From Roseisolibacter agri (GTDB taxonomy: Bacteria; Gemmatimonadota; Gemmatimonadetes; Gemmatimonadales; Gemmatimonadaceae), in NCBI RefSeq assembly GCF_030159095.1, contig NZ_BRXS01000001.1, forward strand, positions 124,001-188,000: DNA of 64,000 nt, in the 5' to 3' direction. The position numbers and the translations under genes were made by a program. Of the stretch, positions 8,950-16,718 are shown one piece after another (the stretch's first letter is position 1; each line of letters opens with the position of its first letter). Below the pieces are notes generated by a model, which ran no database searches, had not been told where the DNA came from, and saw nothing but the letters and a program-made list of their open reading frames with translations.

Positions 8950-9399
8950 ATGCAGCCCGCTCGACGTCCTTCGCAACCCGCGGTCAGCTTCCGCGACCTG
9001 CGGGTCTGGCAGGAGGCGATCAAGCTGGTCGTAGACGTGCGTCCACTCTGCGCGAACCTCCGCCAGTCGCGTCACTGGGACCTCGCCGACCAGCTGCGGC
9101 GTGCCGCGCGCTCGGTACACGCCAACCTCGCCGAAGGGTGGGGCCGGCGCACGGTGCGTGACCGCGCGAAGTTCTACACCGAATCGTGGTCGTCGCTGCA
9201 GGAGGTCGAGACGCTCCTGATCGAGGCGAGCACGGACGATTGCACGCCGGCCGAGCTGCTGCAGCCGTGCATCCGACGCGTGCACAACACGACGCGCCTG
9301 CTGAGCGCGTTCCGTCGCGCGACACGAGAAAAGACCGAGAGTGCCGAAGCGGAGGACGGAACGGCGGAGGACGGAACGGCGAGTAACGATGAAGCGTGA
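8950..9399 (+). CDS. Four-helix-bundle protein (S23 / 23S rRNA IVP-like)
   Basis: About 149-residue protein of the four-helix-bundle family related to the proteins encoded in 23S rRNA intervening sequences. Family landmarks are 'FRDLRVWQEAIKLV', 'LADQLRRAARSVHANLAEGWGR' and 'FYTESWSSLQEVETLL'. The ATG at 8950 places the conserved FRDLRVW motif about 15 residues in, as usual; an in-frame ATG at 8863 lies in repeat DNA. The last 19 residues (SAEAEDGTAEDGTASNDEA) are not part of the family fold. They are the translation of the 15-base tandem repeat, and the stop codon lies inside a repeat unit. The gene sits between repeat arrays at 8816 and 9349. Function is unknown in the free-standing family. 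Confidence 0.85.
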   Translation: MQPARRPSQPAVSFRDLRVWQEAIKLVVDVRPLCANLRQSRHWDLADQLRRAARSVHANLAEGWGRRTVRDRAKFYTESWSSLQEVETLLIEASTDDCTPAELLQPCIRRVHNTTRLLSAFRRATREKTESAEAEDGTAEDGTASNDEA

Positions 9400-9509
9400 A
9401 ACGGAAAGGCGGACCCGTCAGGCTTGCAGCTTCGAGCTAACGGGTCCGCTTGTTCGTTTCACGCCTTTCCGTCCTCCGCTTCATCGTCCTCCGCCTCACC
9501 GTCCTCCGC
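9349..9509. repeat. Inverted 15-base tandem arrays forming a long hairpin between convergent genes
   Basis: Four units (9349-9408) are followed by GCGGACCCGT, a loop of about 30 bases, ACGGGTCCGC, and four complementary units (9450-9509). The 3' end of the four-helix-bundle gene runs into the left array. The stop codon of the serine hydrolase gene (CTA at 9509-9511 on the plus strand) shares its first base with the right array. A transcript from either side would fold into a stem of more than 60 base pairs with few mismatches, so it may serve as a bidirectional terminator or 3'-end protector. Confidence 0.85.
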
Positions 9510-11215
9510 TACTCGACTTTCTCGAACCGCACCCGCCGCGCGCGTCCGTTGGTGACGAGCAGCGCCGACGGCTGGCCCGCGCCGTCGCGCACGATCTCGA
9601 TCCGCAGCGCGCCCGCCGCGAACGCATCCGCCACCAGCGGCCGCAGCGCCGCGTCGGCGAAGCGCGGACGCCGCAGGACGAGCGTGTCGCCGCGCAGCGC
9701 GAGCGCGTACGTCACGCCCACCTCCGGGCTCGCGTAGCGGCCGGCCAGCGCGCCCAGCGCGGCGGCGTCGGGGCGCCACGCCACCGACGGCGTGAAGGTG
9801 AGGCGGTTGCCGTCGCGCGCGTCGAGCGTGAGGCGCGGCGCGCCGTCCGGCGTCAGCCGCACCTCGCCGCGGCGCGCGGTGAAGCGGCCGTCGCCGACCG
9901 GCGCGAGCGTGTCGCCCGCCGTGGCGAGCGGCCCGCCGAGCACGAGCTGACCGTCCGGCGTGGCCGCGAGCGCGAGCACCTCGCCCGTCGTCGAGTCGCG
10001 CCACAGCCCCGCCAGCGCCGCGGCGCGCGCGGGCGAGAGGCCGCGGGTCGAGGCCGCGCGCGCGACGCCGCGCGCCGTCGTGGGGCGCGCGGGCGCGTCG
10101 GCGCGGAACACCGCCGGCAGCGCCGCGTCGGCCGTGCGCAGCGCCAGCCCCTCGGCGTCCGCGGTCGCGACGTTGCAGAGCAGCGTCACCGCCGCGCGGT
10201 GCTCGGGCGCGCGCAGCAGGTACGCGCGGTAGCCCGCCGTCGCGCCGCCGTGCGCGATCGTGCGCACGCCGCGATGCGTGCCGTTCGTGAGGCCGTACGC
10301 GTACGGGATGCGCCGGCCGTCCACGAGGCGCGCGCTGTCGCTCATCGCCTGCACGAGCGCGCGGCCGCCCACCGTGCCGCTCTCGTAGTTCGCCTCCAGG
10401 CGCATCAGGTCCCCGACCGTCGTCAGCATCCCGCCGCTGCCCACCACGCCGTACTCCGGCATCTCCAGCCGGAAGCCGCGCTGCGGGGTGCCCGCGTACG
10501 CGATCGCGCGCCCCTTCACCAGCCGCGTGTGGTCGTCGCGGAACTGCGTGCGCGACATGCCGAGCGGCCTGAAGATGCGATCGGTGGCGAAGCGCGGCAG
10601 CGGCTGGCCGCTCGCGCGCTCGATCACCAGCGCGAGCAGCGCGTAGCCGCTGTTGCTGTACAGCCACTGCGTGCCCGGCGCGAAGTTGAGCGCGCGCTGC
10701 CGCGTCAGGATGTCCACGACCTCGCTCCCCGTCTGCACCACCTGCTGCGCGCGCGGGTGCATCAGGTCGATCAGCGCCCACTGGTCGCGCAGCCCGCTCG
10801 TGTGCTGGATGAGGTGGCGCAGCGTGATGCGCGCGCCGAGGTCGGGCAGCTCCGGCACCCAGCGGCGCACGTCGTCGTCGAGCGACAGCCTGCCGTCCTG
10901 CTCCAGCAGCCGCGTCGCGAGCGCGACGACCTGCTTCGTGACGGAGCCCGCCTCGCTGACCGTCGCGGGCGTGAAGGGCACGTCGTGCTCGAGGTCCGCG
11001 GAGCCGTACGCGCGCTCCAGCACCACCGCGCCGTCGCGGCGCACCGCGACCGCGCAGCCGGGCGTCGTGGGACCGTACGCCGCGAACACCGCGTCCACGC
11101 GGCGCACGAGCGAGTCGGGGATCGCCGACTGCGCGGCCGCCGGCGCGGCGGTCGCCAGCGTCGTGAGGACGAGCGCCGTCGCGGCGCGGGACGGGCGGGA
11201 GGTGAGTGCACGCAT
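9509..11215 (-). CDS. Secreted serine hydrolase, beta-lactamase class C-like
   Basis: 568-residue protein with a signal peptide (to about residue 29, ending AAPAAAQS) and a Beta-lactamase (PF00144-type) domain. The catalytic SxxK is S91-V-T-K94, the YxN motif is Y186-S-N188, and an HGG motif near residue 325 takes the place of KTG. These are the hallmarks of the class C/D-Ala-D-Ala carboxypeptidase/esterase superfamily. The C-terminal 200 residues form a beta-rich domain, as in the Pab87/lipocalin-like tails of such peptidases. Likely a periplasmic or secreted peptidase or esterase rather than a resistance enzyme. ATG at 11215; the gene downstream in its direction is on the other strand. Confidence 0.87.
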   Translation of the reverse strand: MRALTSRPSRAATALVLTTLATAAPAAAQSAIPDSLVRRVDAVFAAYGPTTPGCAVAVRRDGAVVLERAYGSADLEHDVPFTPATVSEAGSVTKQVVALATRLLEQDGRLSLDDDVRRWVPELPDLGARITLRHLIQHTSGLRDQWALIDLMHPRAQQVVQTGSEVVDILTRQRALNFAPGTQWLYSNSGYALLALVIERASGQPLPRFATDRIFRPLGMSRTQFRDDHTRLVKGRAIAYAGTPQRGFRLEMPEYGVVGSGGMLTTVGDLMRLEANYESGTVGGRALVQAMSDSARLVDGRRIPYAYGLTNGTHRGVRTIAHGGATAGYRAYLLRAPEHRAAVTLLCNVATADAEGLALRTADAALPAVFRADAPARPTTARGVARAASTRGLSPARAAALAGLWRDSTTGEVLALAATPDGQLVLGGPLATAGDTLAPVGDGRFTARRGEVRLTPDGAPRLTLDARDGNRLTFTPSVAWRPDAAALGALAGRYASPEVGVTYALALRGDTLVLRRPRFADAALRPLVADAFAAGALRIEIVRDGAGQPSALLVTNGRARRVRFEKVE

Positions 11216-11235
11216 GGTGATGACGCGGGAGAGAG

Positions 11236-11931
11236 TCAGTAGGCGTTCCCGAGCGCGGCGATCGCGAGGCCGAAGAGGATGCCGAGTCCCGCGGTGCCGA
11301 TGACGGCGGCGGTGGAGCCGGTGGATGCGCCGACGAACACGGCGCCGTGCGTGCGGCCGCCGGCGCGCGGCACGACGACTCCACGGACCGAGACGGCCGC
11401 CAGGTCCGCGAGGTTGGCGCGCGCCTCCGCGACCGCCGCGGGGCGCCAGACGTCGCCCTGGTAGCCGGTCGACGACGCGACGAACGGCATCGCCACCTGC
11501 GCGGCGCCCGGACCGCCGGCCAGCTCGAGGCTCGTGGACGCACCCGTCCAGCGCCGCCAGCGCACCGTGCCCGCGACGAACGGGCCCTGGTTCAGCGCCG
11601 CGCCGCCGATCACCGCGCCGCCGACGGCCGTCCCCGCGCCGAGGTTGCGCATCGCGCCGACGCTCCAGCTCAGCTGCCGGCCGAAGGAGGGCTCGTCGCG
11701 GTCGGCGGCGCCGGGAAAGGGCGACGGCTCGCGCAGCCGCGTGGTCGCCAGCGCCTCGAAGTAGCCGAGCTCGAACAGCGCGAACGCGCGGCAGCGCGGC
11801 AGCGGGCGCCCGCGCCAGCAGAAGCCGTCGGTCGACGCGTCGGCACGCGCGGGCTGCGCATGCGCGGTGTCGGTGAGGGCGAGCAGTGCGGCGATTCCGG
11901 CCAGTCGTGCGGCCGCCCGCACGCGCCTCAC
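11236..11931 (-). CDS. Small secreted protein coupled to R2lox
   Basis: 231-residue protein of unknown function. The GTG start at 11931 overlaps the stop of the R2lox gene (GTGA), implying translational coupling. The N-terminus (RAAARLAGIAALLALTDTAHAQ) is a clear signal peptide. The mature part starts with 'FCWRGRPLPRCRAFALFELGYF', containing two cysteines that could form a disulfide, then Gly-rich strands, and ends in a hydrophobic Gly/Ala/Ile stretch near the C-terminus. The strand pattern suggests a small outer-membrane or surface beta protein, as an inference only. A much longer frame upstream in the same reading phase is the shadow of R2lox. Confidence 0.75.
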   Translation of the reverse strand: MRRVRAAARLAGIAALLALTDTAHAQPARADASTDGFCWRGRPLPRCRAFALFELGYFEALATTRLREPSPFPGAADRDEPSFGRQLSWSVGAMRNLGAGTAVGGAVIGGAALNQGPFVAGTVRWRRWTGASTSLELAGGPGAAQVAMPFVASSTGYQGDVWRPAAVAEARANLADLAAVSVRGVVVPRAGGRTHGAVFVGASTGSTAAVIGTAGLGILFGLAIAALGNAY

Positions 11932-12818
11932 GCCTGCACCGCCGCGTCCAGCTCCCGCTCGAACGCGGCCGCGTCCGACGGATCGCCGAGCCCCGCGGCG
12001 GCGAGGAACTGGCGGCACGCGCGCATCGCGAACGCCGTCAGCGCGCCGAGGTCCACCAGCAGGTGCTCGTACTCCGCGAAGCCCTGCACGGTCGCGAGCA
12101 CGTTCGGGAGGTGGCGCGCGAACGTCGCGTGCACGATCGCCGCGCGCCGCGGATCGGCGGCCACGAGGTCGCGCACGCAGAGCATGCCGAACGCGACGTG
12201 CCGTCCCTCGTCGCGGCGGATGAGGCGGAACCCCTCCTGCAGGCCGGGCAGCCACCCGCGCGCCGTCAGCGCCGCGTGCGCGCCCTCGTATCCCGTGCGT
12301 GCCAGCATCGCCTCGACGACTCCCATGTAGTGCGTCACGCCCTCGGTGAGCAGGTCGCCGAGGCGTGCGGGATCGTCCTCGCGCCGCAGCCGCTCGCTGA
12401 TCGCCTGCAGGTCGTCCACCAGCACGGCCCGCGGCGCGCCCGCCATCGCGTCCTCGCCCGTCGGGCCCTCGCCGTCGAGCACCTCGGCGAAGTAGCGCGT
12501 GAAGAACTCGAAGTGGCGGGCCTCCTCGTACAGCTGCGCGGCGAGATGCAGCTCGAGGTCCACGCCCAGCCCCGCGCGCGCCACCGCGGACGCGTACGGC
12601 GCGAGCGTGCGCGTGACGCTCTCCTCGCCCTCGTGGAACAGCGCGCACAGCCGGGCGATCTGCTCCGGGTAGCGCTCGGCCGCATGCTCGCCGCGGATGC
12701 GCCGCCAGTCGGCGCGGTCGCGCGACAGGTCGATCGCGGCCGGGTCCCACGCCAGGCGCGCCGCGCCGCGGTAGAGCGCGAAGTAGCGGGAGCGGGCCTG
12801 TGGGGCGGTGAGCGGCAT
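11928..12818 (-). CDS. R2-like ligand-binding oxidase (R2lox), Mn/Fe protein
   Basis: 296-residue ferritin-like four-helix protein of the R2lox family (Mycobacterium Rv0233 type), which binds a Mn/Fe cofactor and a long-chain fatty acid and forms a Val-Tyr ether crosslink. All six metal ligands can be placed: Glu65, Glu99, His102, Glu169, Glu204 and His207. The crosslink pair has the family spacing: Val68 is three residues after the first Glu and Tyr164 five residues before the fourth ligand. The N-terminal WDPAAIDLSRD also fits. It starts at the ATG at 12818, divergent from the DUF1003 gene. Its physiological substrate is unknown in the family. The overlapping downstream gene for a secreted protein is an uncommon partner. 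Confidence 0.88.
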   Translation of the reverse strand: MPLTAPQARSRYFALYRGAARLAWDPAAIDLSRDRADWRRIRGEHAAERYPEQIARLCALFHEGEESVTRTLAPYASAVARAGLGVDLELHLAAQLYEEARHFEFFTRYFAEVLDGEGPTGEDAMAGAPRAVLVDDLQAISERLRREDDPARLGDLLTEGVTHYMGVVEAMLARTGYEGAHAALTARGWLPGLQEGFRLIRRDEGRHVAFGMLCVRDLVAADPRRAAIVHATFARHLPNVLATVQGFAEYEHLLVDLGALTAFAMRACRQFLAAAGLGDPSDAAAFERELDAAVQA

Positions 12819-12932
12819 GGCCCGAACATCCGCGCCGGCGCGCGCGGGCGCCAGCCACCTCACGAATCCGGGCCGTGCGGGTTTCCGGGGCTCCGGGCGT
12901 CCGGGGCGTGTCCTTTGCGCCGCCCGACCGGC

Positions 12933-13538
12933 GTGCCGCCCCCCACGCCTCCGCGGGAGCCCGGCCGCCCCGACGGCGCGCCGCCTCCCGAGCGCCGCGC
13001 GCACGACCGCGTCGAGCCGCCCAACGTCGCCGCGGTCGTCGAGCGCAACATCACCGCGCTGCTCGAGCGCCGCCGCGCCGACGACGCCCGGCGCGGGAGC
13101 CAGGTGCGCGCCGCGGACGCGATCACGCGCTTCACCGGCAGCCTGACGTTCGTCTACATCCACCTGGTCCTGTTCGGCGCGTGGATCGTCGTCAACGTCG
13201 GCTGGATCCCCGCGATCCCGGCGTTCGACCGCAGCTTCACCGTGCTGGCGATGGCGGCCTCGGTCGAGGCGATCTTCCTCTCGACCTTCGTGCTGATCTC
13301 GCAGAACCGGATGCAGGCGCAGGCGGACAAGCGGGCGGACCTCGATCTCCAGATCTCGCTGCTGGCCGAGCACGAGGTGACGCAGCTCATTACCCTCGTG
13401 CGCGAGATGGCGCGGCGCATGGGCGTCGCGCAGGCGCAGGATCCCGCCCTCGACGAGCTGGCGCGCGACATCCGCCCCGAGGTCGTGCTGACGCGGATGG
13501 AGGACTCGGAGGAGCGGGCCGCCGGCCGCGACGACTGA
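12933..13538 (+). CDS. DUF1003 membrane protein
   Basis: 201-residue protein. A Pro/Arg-rich N-terminal 30 residues are followed by the DUF1003 core: 'DAITRFTGSLTFVYIHLVLF' begins the first membrane helix, a second (VLAMAASVEAIFLSTFVLIS) follows, then the conserved 'NRMQAQADKRADLDLQI' and a charged C-terminal helix. DUF1003 proteins are small two-helix inner-membrane proteins of unknown function. GTG at 12933 is the first sensible start downstream of the divergent R2lox promoter; the frame is open far upstream but without domain content. Confidence 0.85.
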   Translation: MPPPTPPREPGRPDGAPPPERRAHDRVEPPNVAAVVERNITALLERRRADDARRGSQVRAADAITRFTGSLTFVYIHLVLFGAWIVVNVGWIPAIPAFDRSFTVLAMAASVEAIFLSTFVLISQNRMQAQADKRADLDLQISLLAEHEVTQLITLVREMARRMGVAQAQDPALDELARDIRPEVVLTRMEDSEERAAGRDD

Positions 13539-13569
13539 CCGGCGCGCCGGGCGCGTGTAGATTGCGCGC

Positions 13570-13794
13570 GTGTTCAAGCATGGATTCCTCCGCCGCACCG
13601 ACCTGGGGACGGAGTGCGACGCCTGCGGCGCCCGCCTCGACCTCATGACGGGCGGCACCTGCGAGCGCTGCCGCCGCATCCTCTGCGCGCGCCACCTGCA
13701 CGGCTCGTGGTGGCGCCGCATGGTGCACGAGTTCAAGCGCCCGATCCTGTGCGTGGCGTGTCGCGCCGGGCAGACGCCCGAGGCGCCGCGCTGA
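13570..13794 (+). CDS. Small cysteine-rich zinc-binding protein
   Basis: 74-residue protein with a treble of metal-binding pairs: Cys16/Cys19, Cys31/Cys34, Cys39 with His42/His44, and Cys61/Cys64. The spacing suggests two interleaved zinc sites, like B-box or AN1-type zinc fingers, but I do not recognise a named family. GTG start at 13570, 31 bases after the DUF1003 stop and 31 bases before the DinB start, so the three genes may be cotranscribed. Function unknown. Confidence 0.7.
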   Translation: MFKHGFLRRTDLGTECDACGARLDLMTGGTCERCRRILCARHLHGSWWRRMVHEFKRPILCVACRAGQTPEAPR

Positions 13795-13825
13795 CGCGTC
13801 CGAACCTCCCGCCTCGACCTCTCCG

Positions 13826-14350
13826 ATGACCACGACCGCCGCGCCGACGCCCGCGACCACGCCCTCGCAGCTGATGTTCGCCGACCTCGCGAACGAGCTG
13901 CGCACGACGCGCCGCCTGCTCGAGCGCGTCCCGGCCGACAAGGCCGACTGGAAGCCGCACGCCAAGTCGATGTCGCTCGGCCGCCTCGCGGCGCACCTCG
14001 CGGAGCTGCCGGCGTTCGCGATGGCGATCCTCAAGACCGACCAGCTGGACTTCGCGAAGGGCGAGTACGTGCCGGTCCCGTTCGAGACCACGGAGCAGGT
14101 GCTCGGCGTGTTCGACGAGCGCGCCGCGCAGATGCAGGCGGTCGTCGACGGCGCCGACTGGGACGCGCTGGCGAAGTCGTGGACGCTGCGCTCGGGCGAC
14201 CACGTGCTGCTGCAGGGCCCGAAGGGCACGCTCCTGCGCTCGCTGGGCCTCAGCCACATCGCGCATCACCGCGGGCAGCTGGCCGTCTACCTGCGCCTGC
14301 TCGACGTGCCGGTGCCGAGCATCTACGGGCCGTCGGCGGACGAGCAGTAG
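13826..14350 (+). CDS. DinB family protein
   Basis: 174-residue DinB/YfiT-type four-helix protein. The three metal-binding histidines are visible: His57 in RLAAHLAEL, His144 and His147/148 in SHIAHHRGQ. In the family these hold a nickel or zinc and many members are thiol-dependent transferases. The substrate cannot be inferred. The ATG at 13826 follows an Ala/Thr-rich start. The stop is followed at once by degenerate 7-base repeats and then by the two palindromes that separate it from the convergent SCP2 gene. Confidence 0.87.
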   Translation: MTTTAAPTPATTPSQLMFADLANELRTTRRLLERVPADKADWKPHAKSMSLGRLAAHLAELPAFAMAILKTDQLDFAKGEYVPVPFETTEQVLGVFDERAAQMQAVVDGADWDALAKSWTLRSGDHVLLQGPKGTLLRSLGLSHIAHHRGQLAVYLRLLDVPVPSIYGPSADEQ

Positions 14351-14401
14351 TCGAGCGCTGCGGACTGCGGGCCGCGGGTCCGAACGACCAACGGCACGAG
14401 T

Positions 14402-14492
14402 GGACAGGATTACAGGATGACGAGGAGGCTCCGCGTGGCGCGCTGCTCCGAGCGCCGGTGCGGAGCCTCCTCGTCATCCGGTCATCCTGTCC
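14402..14492. repeat. Type II palindrome (ACAGGATG arms), copy 1
   Basis: Inverted repeat with 33-base arms (14402-14434 and 14460-14492) that agree at 31 positions, around a 25-base GC-rich loop. Each arm begins with two 8-base units of the type ACAGGATG and continues CGA(G)GAGGCTCCGC. The two other copies are at 16629 and 20043. All three are directly next to a type I palindrome. Confidence 0.85.
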
Positions 14493-14535
14493 GATGTCGT
14501 TCCGGGGCGAGCGCGCCGGACCCCATGTGCCGCTT

Positions 14536-14662
14536 GGGAAGGATGCGGATGCTTCGGATCTGAACGGATCATTCGGATCGCCCCGTGTCGCGCATGGAGC
14601 GTCACCGCCGCGCGGGGCGATCCGCAGCATCCGTCGTGATCCGCAGCATCCGCATCCTCTCC
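14536..14662. repeat. Type I palindrome core, copy C (reverse orientation)
   Basis: Core with CGGAT boxes in both arms. The loop reads CACCGCCGCGC, the reverse complement of the GCGCGGCGGTG type seen in copies A, B, F and G, so the element lies in the opposite orientation. The flanks AAAGGCCAACAGCCCGGGCG and CCGGACCCCATGTGCCGCTT are imperfectly complementary and extend the palindrome. Confidence 0.8.
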
Positions 14663-14737
14663 AAAGGCCAACAGCCCGGGCGCGATGGCGGCGGCCGACG
14701 GCATGGAGCCAGAGGATCCGCAGCCCGCACCCGTGGT

Positions 14738-15160
14738 TCAGGCCTCGTCCGGAAACGCCGTCGGCACGCGCGCCGCGCACGCCACCAGCGCCTTCGCGGC
14801 GTTGACGTGCATCATCAGCGTCATGAGCGAGCCGCGCACGAGGCGGATGCGCCCCGACACGACGGCGTTCACGGGCTCCAGCGCGCCGCGCACGACCTGC
14901 TTCCACGTCGCGTAGTCGGCGCCGAGGACGATGGCGGCGTCGGCCTGGTCGCCGGCGAGGGCGCGGGCGTCGCTCGCCGTGCCGCGGTCGAGCGCGACCT
15001 GCACGGCGACCGGCTCGGGATAGCCGAGCGCGGGGTCCGCGGGATCGAGCAGCAGCGCGACGGGCCACGTCCAGCCGCTGGCGGCGGCACGGTAGTCGGC
15101 GTCGGCGTTGATCGCGTCGCGGAACGCGTCGGCCCAGGGCTGGGAGAAGGGGCGGTGCAT
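14738..15160 (-). CDS. SCP2 sterol-binding domain protein
   Basis: 140-residue single-domain protein resembling the SCP-2 fold: an N-terminal helix (WADAFRDAINADADYR), strands such as 'VAVQVALDRGTAS' and 'AAIVLGADYATWKQVVRGALEP', and a C-terminal helix. Such proteins bind lipids or act as small carrier domains. The ATG at 15160 is preferred over the in-frame ATG at 15244, because the extra 28 residues are only a translation of the 15-base tandem repeat upstream. It faces the DinB gene across the palindromes. Confidence 0.75.
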   Translation of the reverse strand: MHRPFSQPWADAFRDAINADADYRAAASGWTWPVALLLDPADPALGYPEPVAVQVALDRGTASDARALAGDQADAAIVLGADYATWKQVVRGALEPVNAVVSGRIRLVRGSLMTLMMHVNAAKALVACAARVPTAFPDEA

Positions 15161-15175
15161 GTCGGGATCGATGGT

Positions 15176-15250
15176 GCGGAGAACGAAACCGCGGACAACG
15201 GAACCGCGGGAGACGATGGTGCGTGGAACGGAACGGCGGAGCACCGGTGC
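15176..15250 (+). repeat. 15-base tandem repeat, five units, abutting a stop codon
   Basis: Units at 15176 (GCGGAGAACGAAACC), 15191, 15206, 15221 (GCGTGGAACGGAACG) and 15236. The last unit ends at the base directly before the stop codon (TCA, 15251-15253 on the plus strand) of the flippase-like gene. The first lies 15 bases upstream of the SCP2 start. The array therefore fills the whole spacer between these two minus-strand genes. Confidence 0.85.
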
Positions 15251-16318
15251 TCAGGCGACGTGCGCGGCGGCTTCCTCCGACTCGCGCGACGCCGCGTGCG
15301 ACGGATCGCGGCGGCGGCGCAGCGCGTGGAGCACCGTGCGTCCCGCGGCGAGGCCGCCGAGCAGCACGTAGGCGTAGAACGTGTAGACGCGCCACCAGAT
15401 CAGCGACGCGCCGAACAGCACCGGCGGGATCGCGTTCCTGAGCGTCGCGCCGAACGCCGCCTCGATGAAGCCGCCGCCGCCCGGCGCGGGCGCGACCACG
15501 CCGCCGTACTGCAGCGCGAGCGGCCAGAGCACGAGCGGCGCGGCGGTGGCGCGCGTCACCTGCATCGTCGCCTGGCCGGCCAGCACGGCGCCGAAGACGA
15601 GGCCCGGCAGCACGAGCACGCGGGCGACCACGTGCGCGATCGACGCCACGAGCGCGAGCGTCATCATCCCCAGGCGCGCCTCGCGCACGCCGGCCACGCT
15701 CGTGCGCAGCTGCCGCAGCGAGCGCTGGATCGTGCGCCAGCGGCCCGCGTGCAGGCCCACCGCGGCGGCCCAGCGCGGCGGCGGGCCGTTGGCGTTGCGG
15801 CGCGCCAGCGCCATCCCCGCCACGCCGATCCCGATCACGAACGCCGCGTAGCCGCCCACGAGCCCCTGGATCCCCGTCAGCGCGCGGCCGCCGCCGCGGA
15901 ACAGCAGCGCGAGCGCGATCGCGACGACGGCCAGCGAGAGGATCTCGAGGAACAGCTCCGCGAACAGGATCAGGAGCCGGCCGGCGGCCGGCACGCGCGC
16001 CTCGGTCAGCACCAGGTAGCGCGCCGGCTCCGCGCCCGAGCGCGCCGGCGTGATCGCCGCCCCGAAGTCGCCGCCCAGGACGACGCGCAGCGCGGTCCCG
16101 AAGCGCAGCGGCAGGTGCAGCGCGCGCGCGCTGAGCTGGATCTTCCAGGCGCGCGACAGCGTCTCCAGCACGAACGCCCCGCCGCCCAGCAGGTGCGCGA
16201 GCCACGGCAGCGCGACGCTCGCGCCGTCGCTGGGCCAGCTGCTCCAGACGACGTAGACGGAGGCGCCGATGGTGGCGGCGAACGAGAGGGCGGTGACGAG
16301 CCAGCGGAGCGGCGACAA
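15251..16318 (-). CDS. Flippase-like membrane protein (LPG synthase TM / UPF0104 type)
   Basis: About 355-residue polytopic membrane protein of the lysylphosphatidylglycerol-synthase TM region/UPF0104 family. Visible markers are 'VLGGDFGAAITPARSGAEPARYLVL', 'LFAELFLEILSLAVVAIALALL' and 'APAPGGGGFIEAAFGATL', the Gly-rich helix typical of the family. Roughly seven to eight membrane spans; probably lipid translocation. The start is uncertain. There is no ATG or GTG between the palindrome upstream and the first helix, so I give the TTG at 16318 ('SPLRWLVTALSF'). The open frame continues upstream only through repeat DNA. The C-terminus is charged and ends at a 15-base repeat array. Confidence 0.7.
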   Translation of the reverse strand: MSPLRWLVTALSFAATIGASVYVVWSSWPSDGASVALPWLAHLLGGGAFVLETLSRAWKIQLSARALHLPLRFGTALRVVLGGDFGAAITPARSGAEPARYLVLTEARVPAAGRLLILFAELFLEILSLAVVAIALALLFRGGGRALTGIQGLVGGYAAFVIGIGVAGMALARRNANGPPPRWAAAVGLHAGRWRTIQRSLRQLRTSVAGVREARLGMMTLALVASIAHVVARVLVLPGLVFGAVLAGQATMQVTRATAAPLVLWPLALQYGGVVAPAPGGGGFIEAAFGATLRNAIPPVLFGASLIWWRVYTFYAYVLLGGLAAGRTVLHALRRRRDPSHAASRESEEAAAHVA

Positions 16319-16460
16319 CGAACGGCGGGGCGGGGGCGGCTGGGGGTGGGCCAGGGAAACTAGCGAAGGGGCGGCCGGTGGGGCGGGAGAGCCCCGGCCG
16401 CGTGCGGCGAGCTGCGTGGCCGGCCTCGGGGCGCCTCGGTGCGCCGGACCGTTGGCATTT

Positions 16461-16586
16461 GGGGAGGATACGGATGCTCCGGATCGGAACGGATCGTCCG
16501 GATCGCTCCTCGGAGCGCACGGGACCTCGCCGCCGCGCGGAGCGATCCGCAGCATCCGTCTCCGTCCGGAGCATCCGCATCCCTCC
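16461..16586. repeat. Type I palindrome core, copy D (reverse orientation)
   Basis: GGGGAGG at 16461 pairs with CCCTCC at 16581-16586. The CGGAT boxes are at the usual spacing and the loop (CTCGCCGCCGCGC) is in the reverse sense, as in copy C. Flanks ACAGGCCACAGGCGCTGGCG and GCGCCGGACCGTTGGC extend the inversion. Confidence 0.8.
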
Positions 16587-16628
16587 AACAGGCCACAGGC
16601 GCTGGCGCACCGGGCCCTGAACGACATC

Positions 16629-16718
16629 GGACAGGATGACAGGATGACGAAGAGCTTCCGCGCTGGCGCATGGAACGATGCGCCACAGGGGGCCTCCTGG
16701 TCATCGTGTCATCCCGTC
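16629..16718. repeat. Type II palindrome, copy 2
   Basis: Left arm 16629-16661 (two ACAGGATG-type units, then ACGAAGAGCTTCCGC) pairs with the right arm at about 16688-16718 (GGCCTCCTGGTCATC, then GTGTCATCCCGTC). It is more diverged than the copies at 14402 and 20043. It lies about 40 bases from type I copy D. Confidence 0.8.

Larger units (their letters stand above)
14351..14737. repeat. Gene-free spacer with type II and type I palindromes (copy C)
   Basis: 387-base convergent spacer. It holds degenerate 7-base units (GCTGCGG, ACTGCGG, GCCGCGG) from 14355, then the type II palindrome (14402-14492) and the type I palindrome copy C (14536-14662). The last 75 bases contain CCGCAGCCCGCACCC, a partial mirror of the left flank. 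I see no gene in it. Confidence 0.8.

Noticed and set aside
8950-9399. Diversity-generating retroelement accessory protein (Avd-like)
   Set aside because: The four-helix fold is similar, but there is no reverse transcriptase, template repeat or variable repeat nearby.
8403-9509. CRISPR-like appearance of regularly spaced repeats
   Set aside because: Units are contiguous 15-base tandem repeats with no unique spacers, and no cas gene is in the window.
16319-16627. Longer flippase-like protein starting inside palindrome copy D
   Set aside because: The added residues are a translation of the repeat; the other copies give similar meaningless peptides in other frames.
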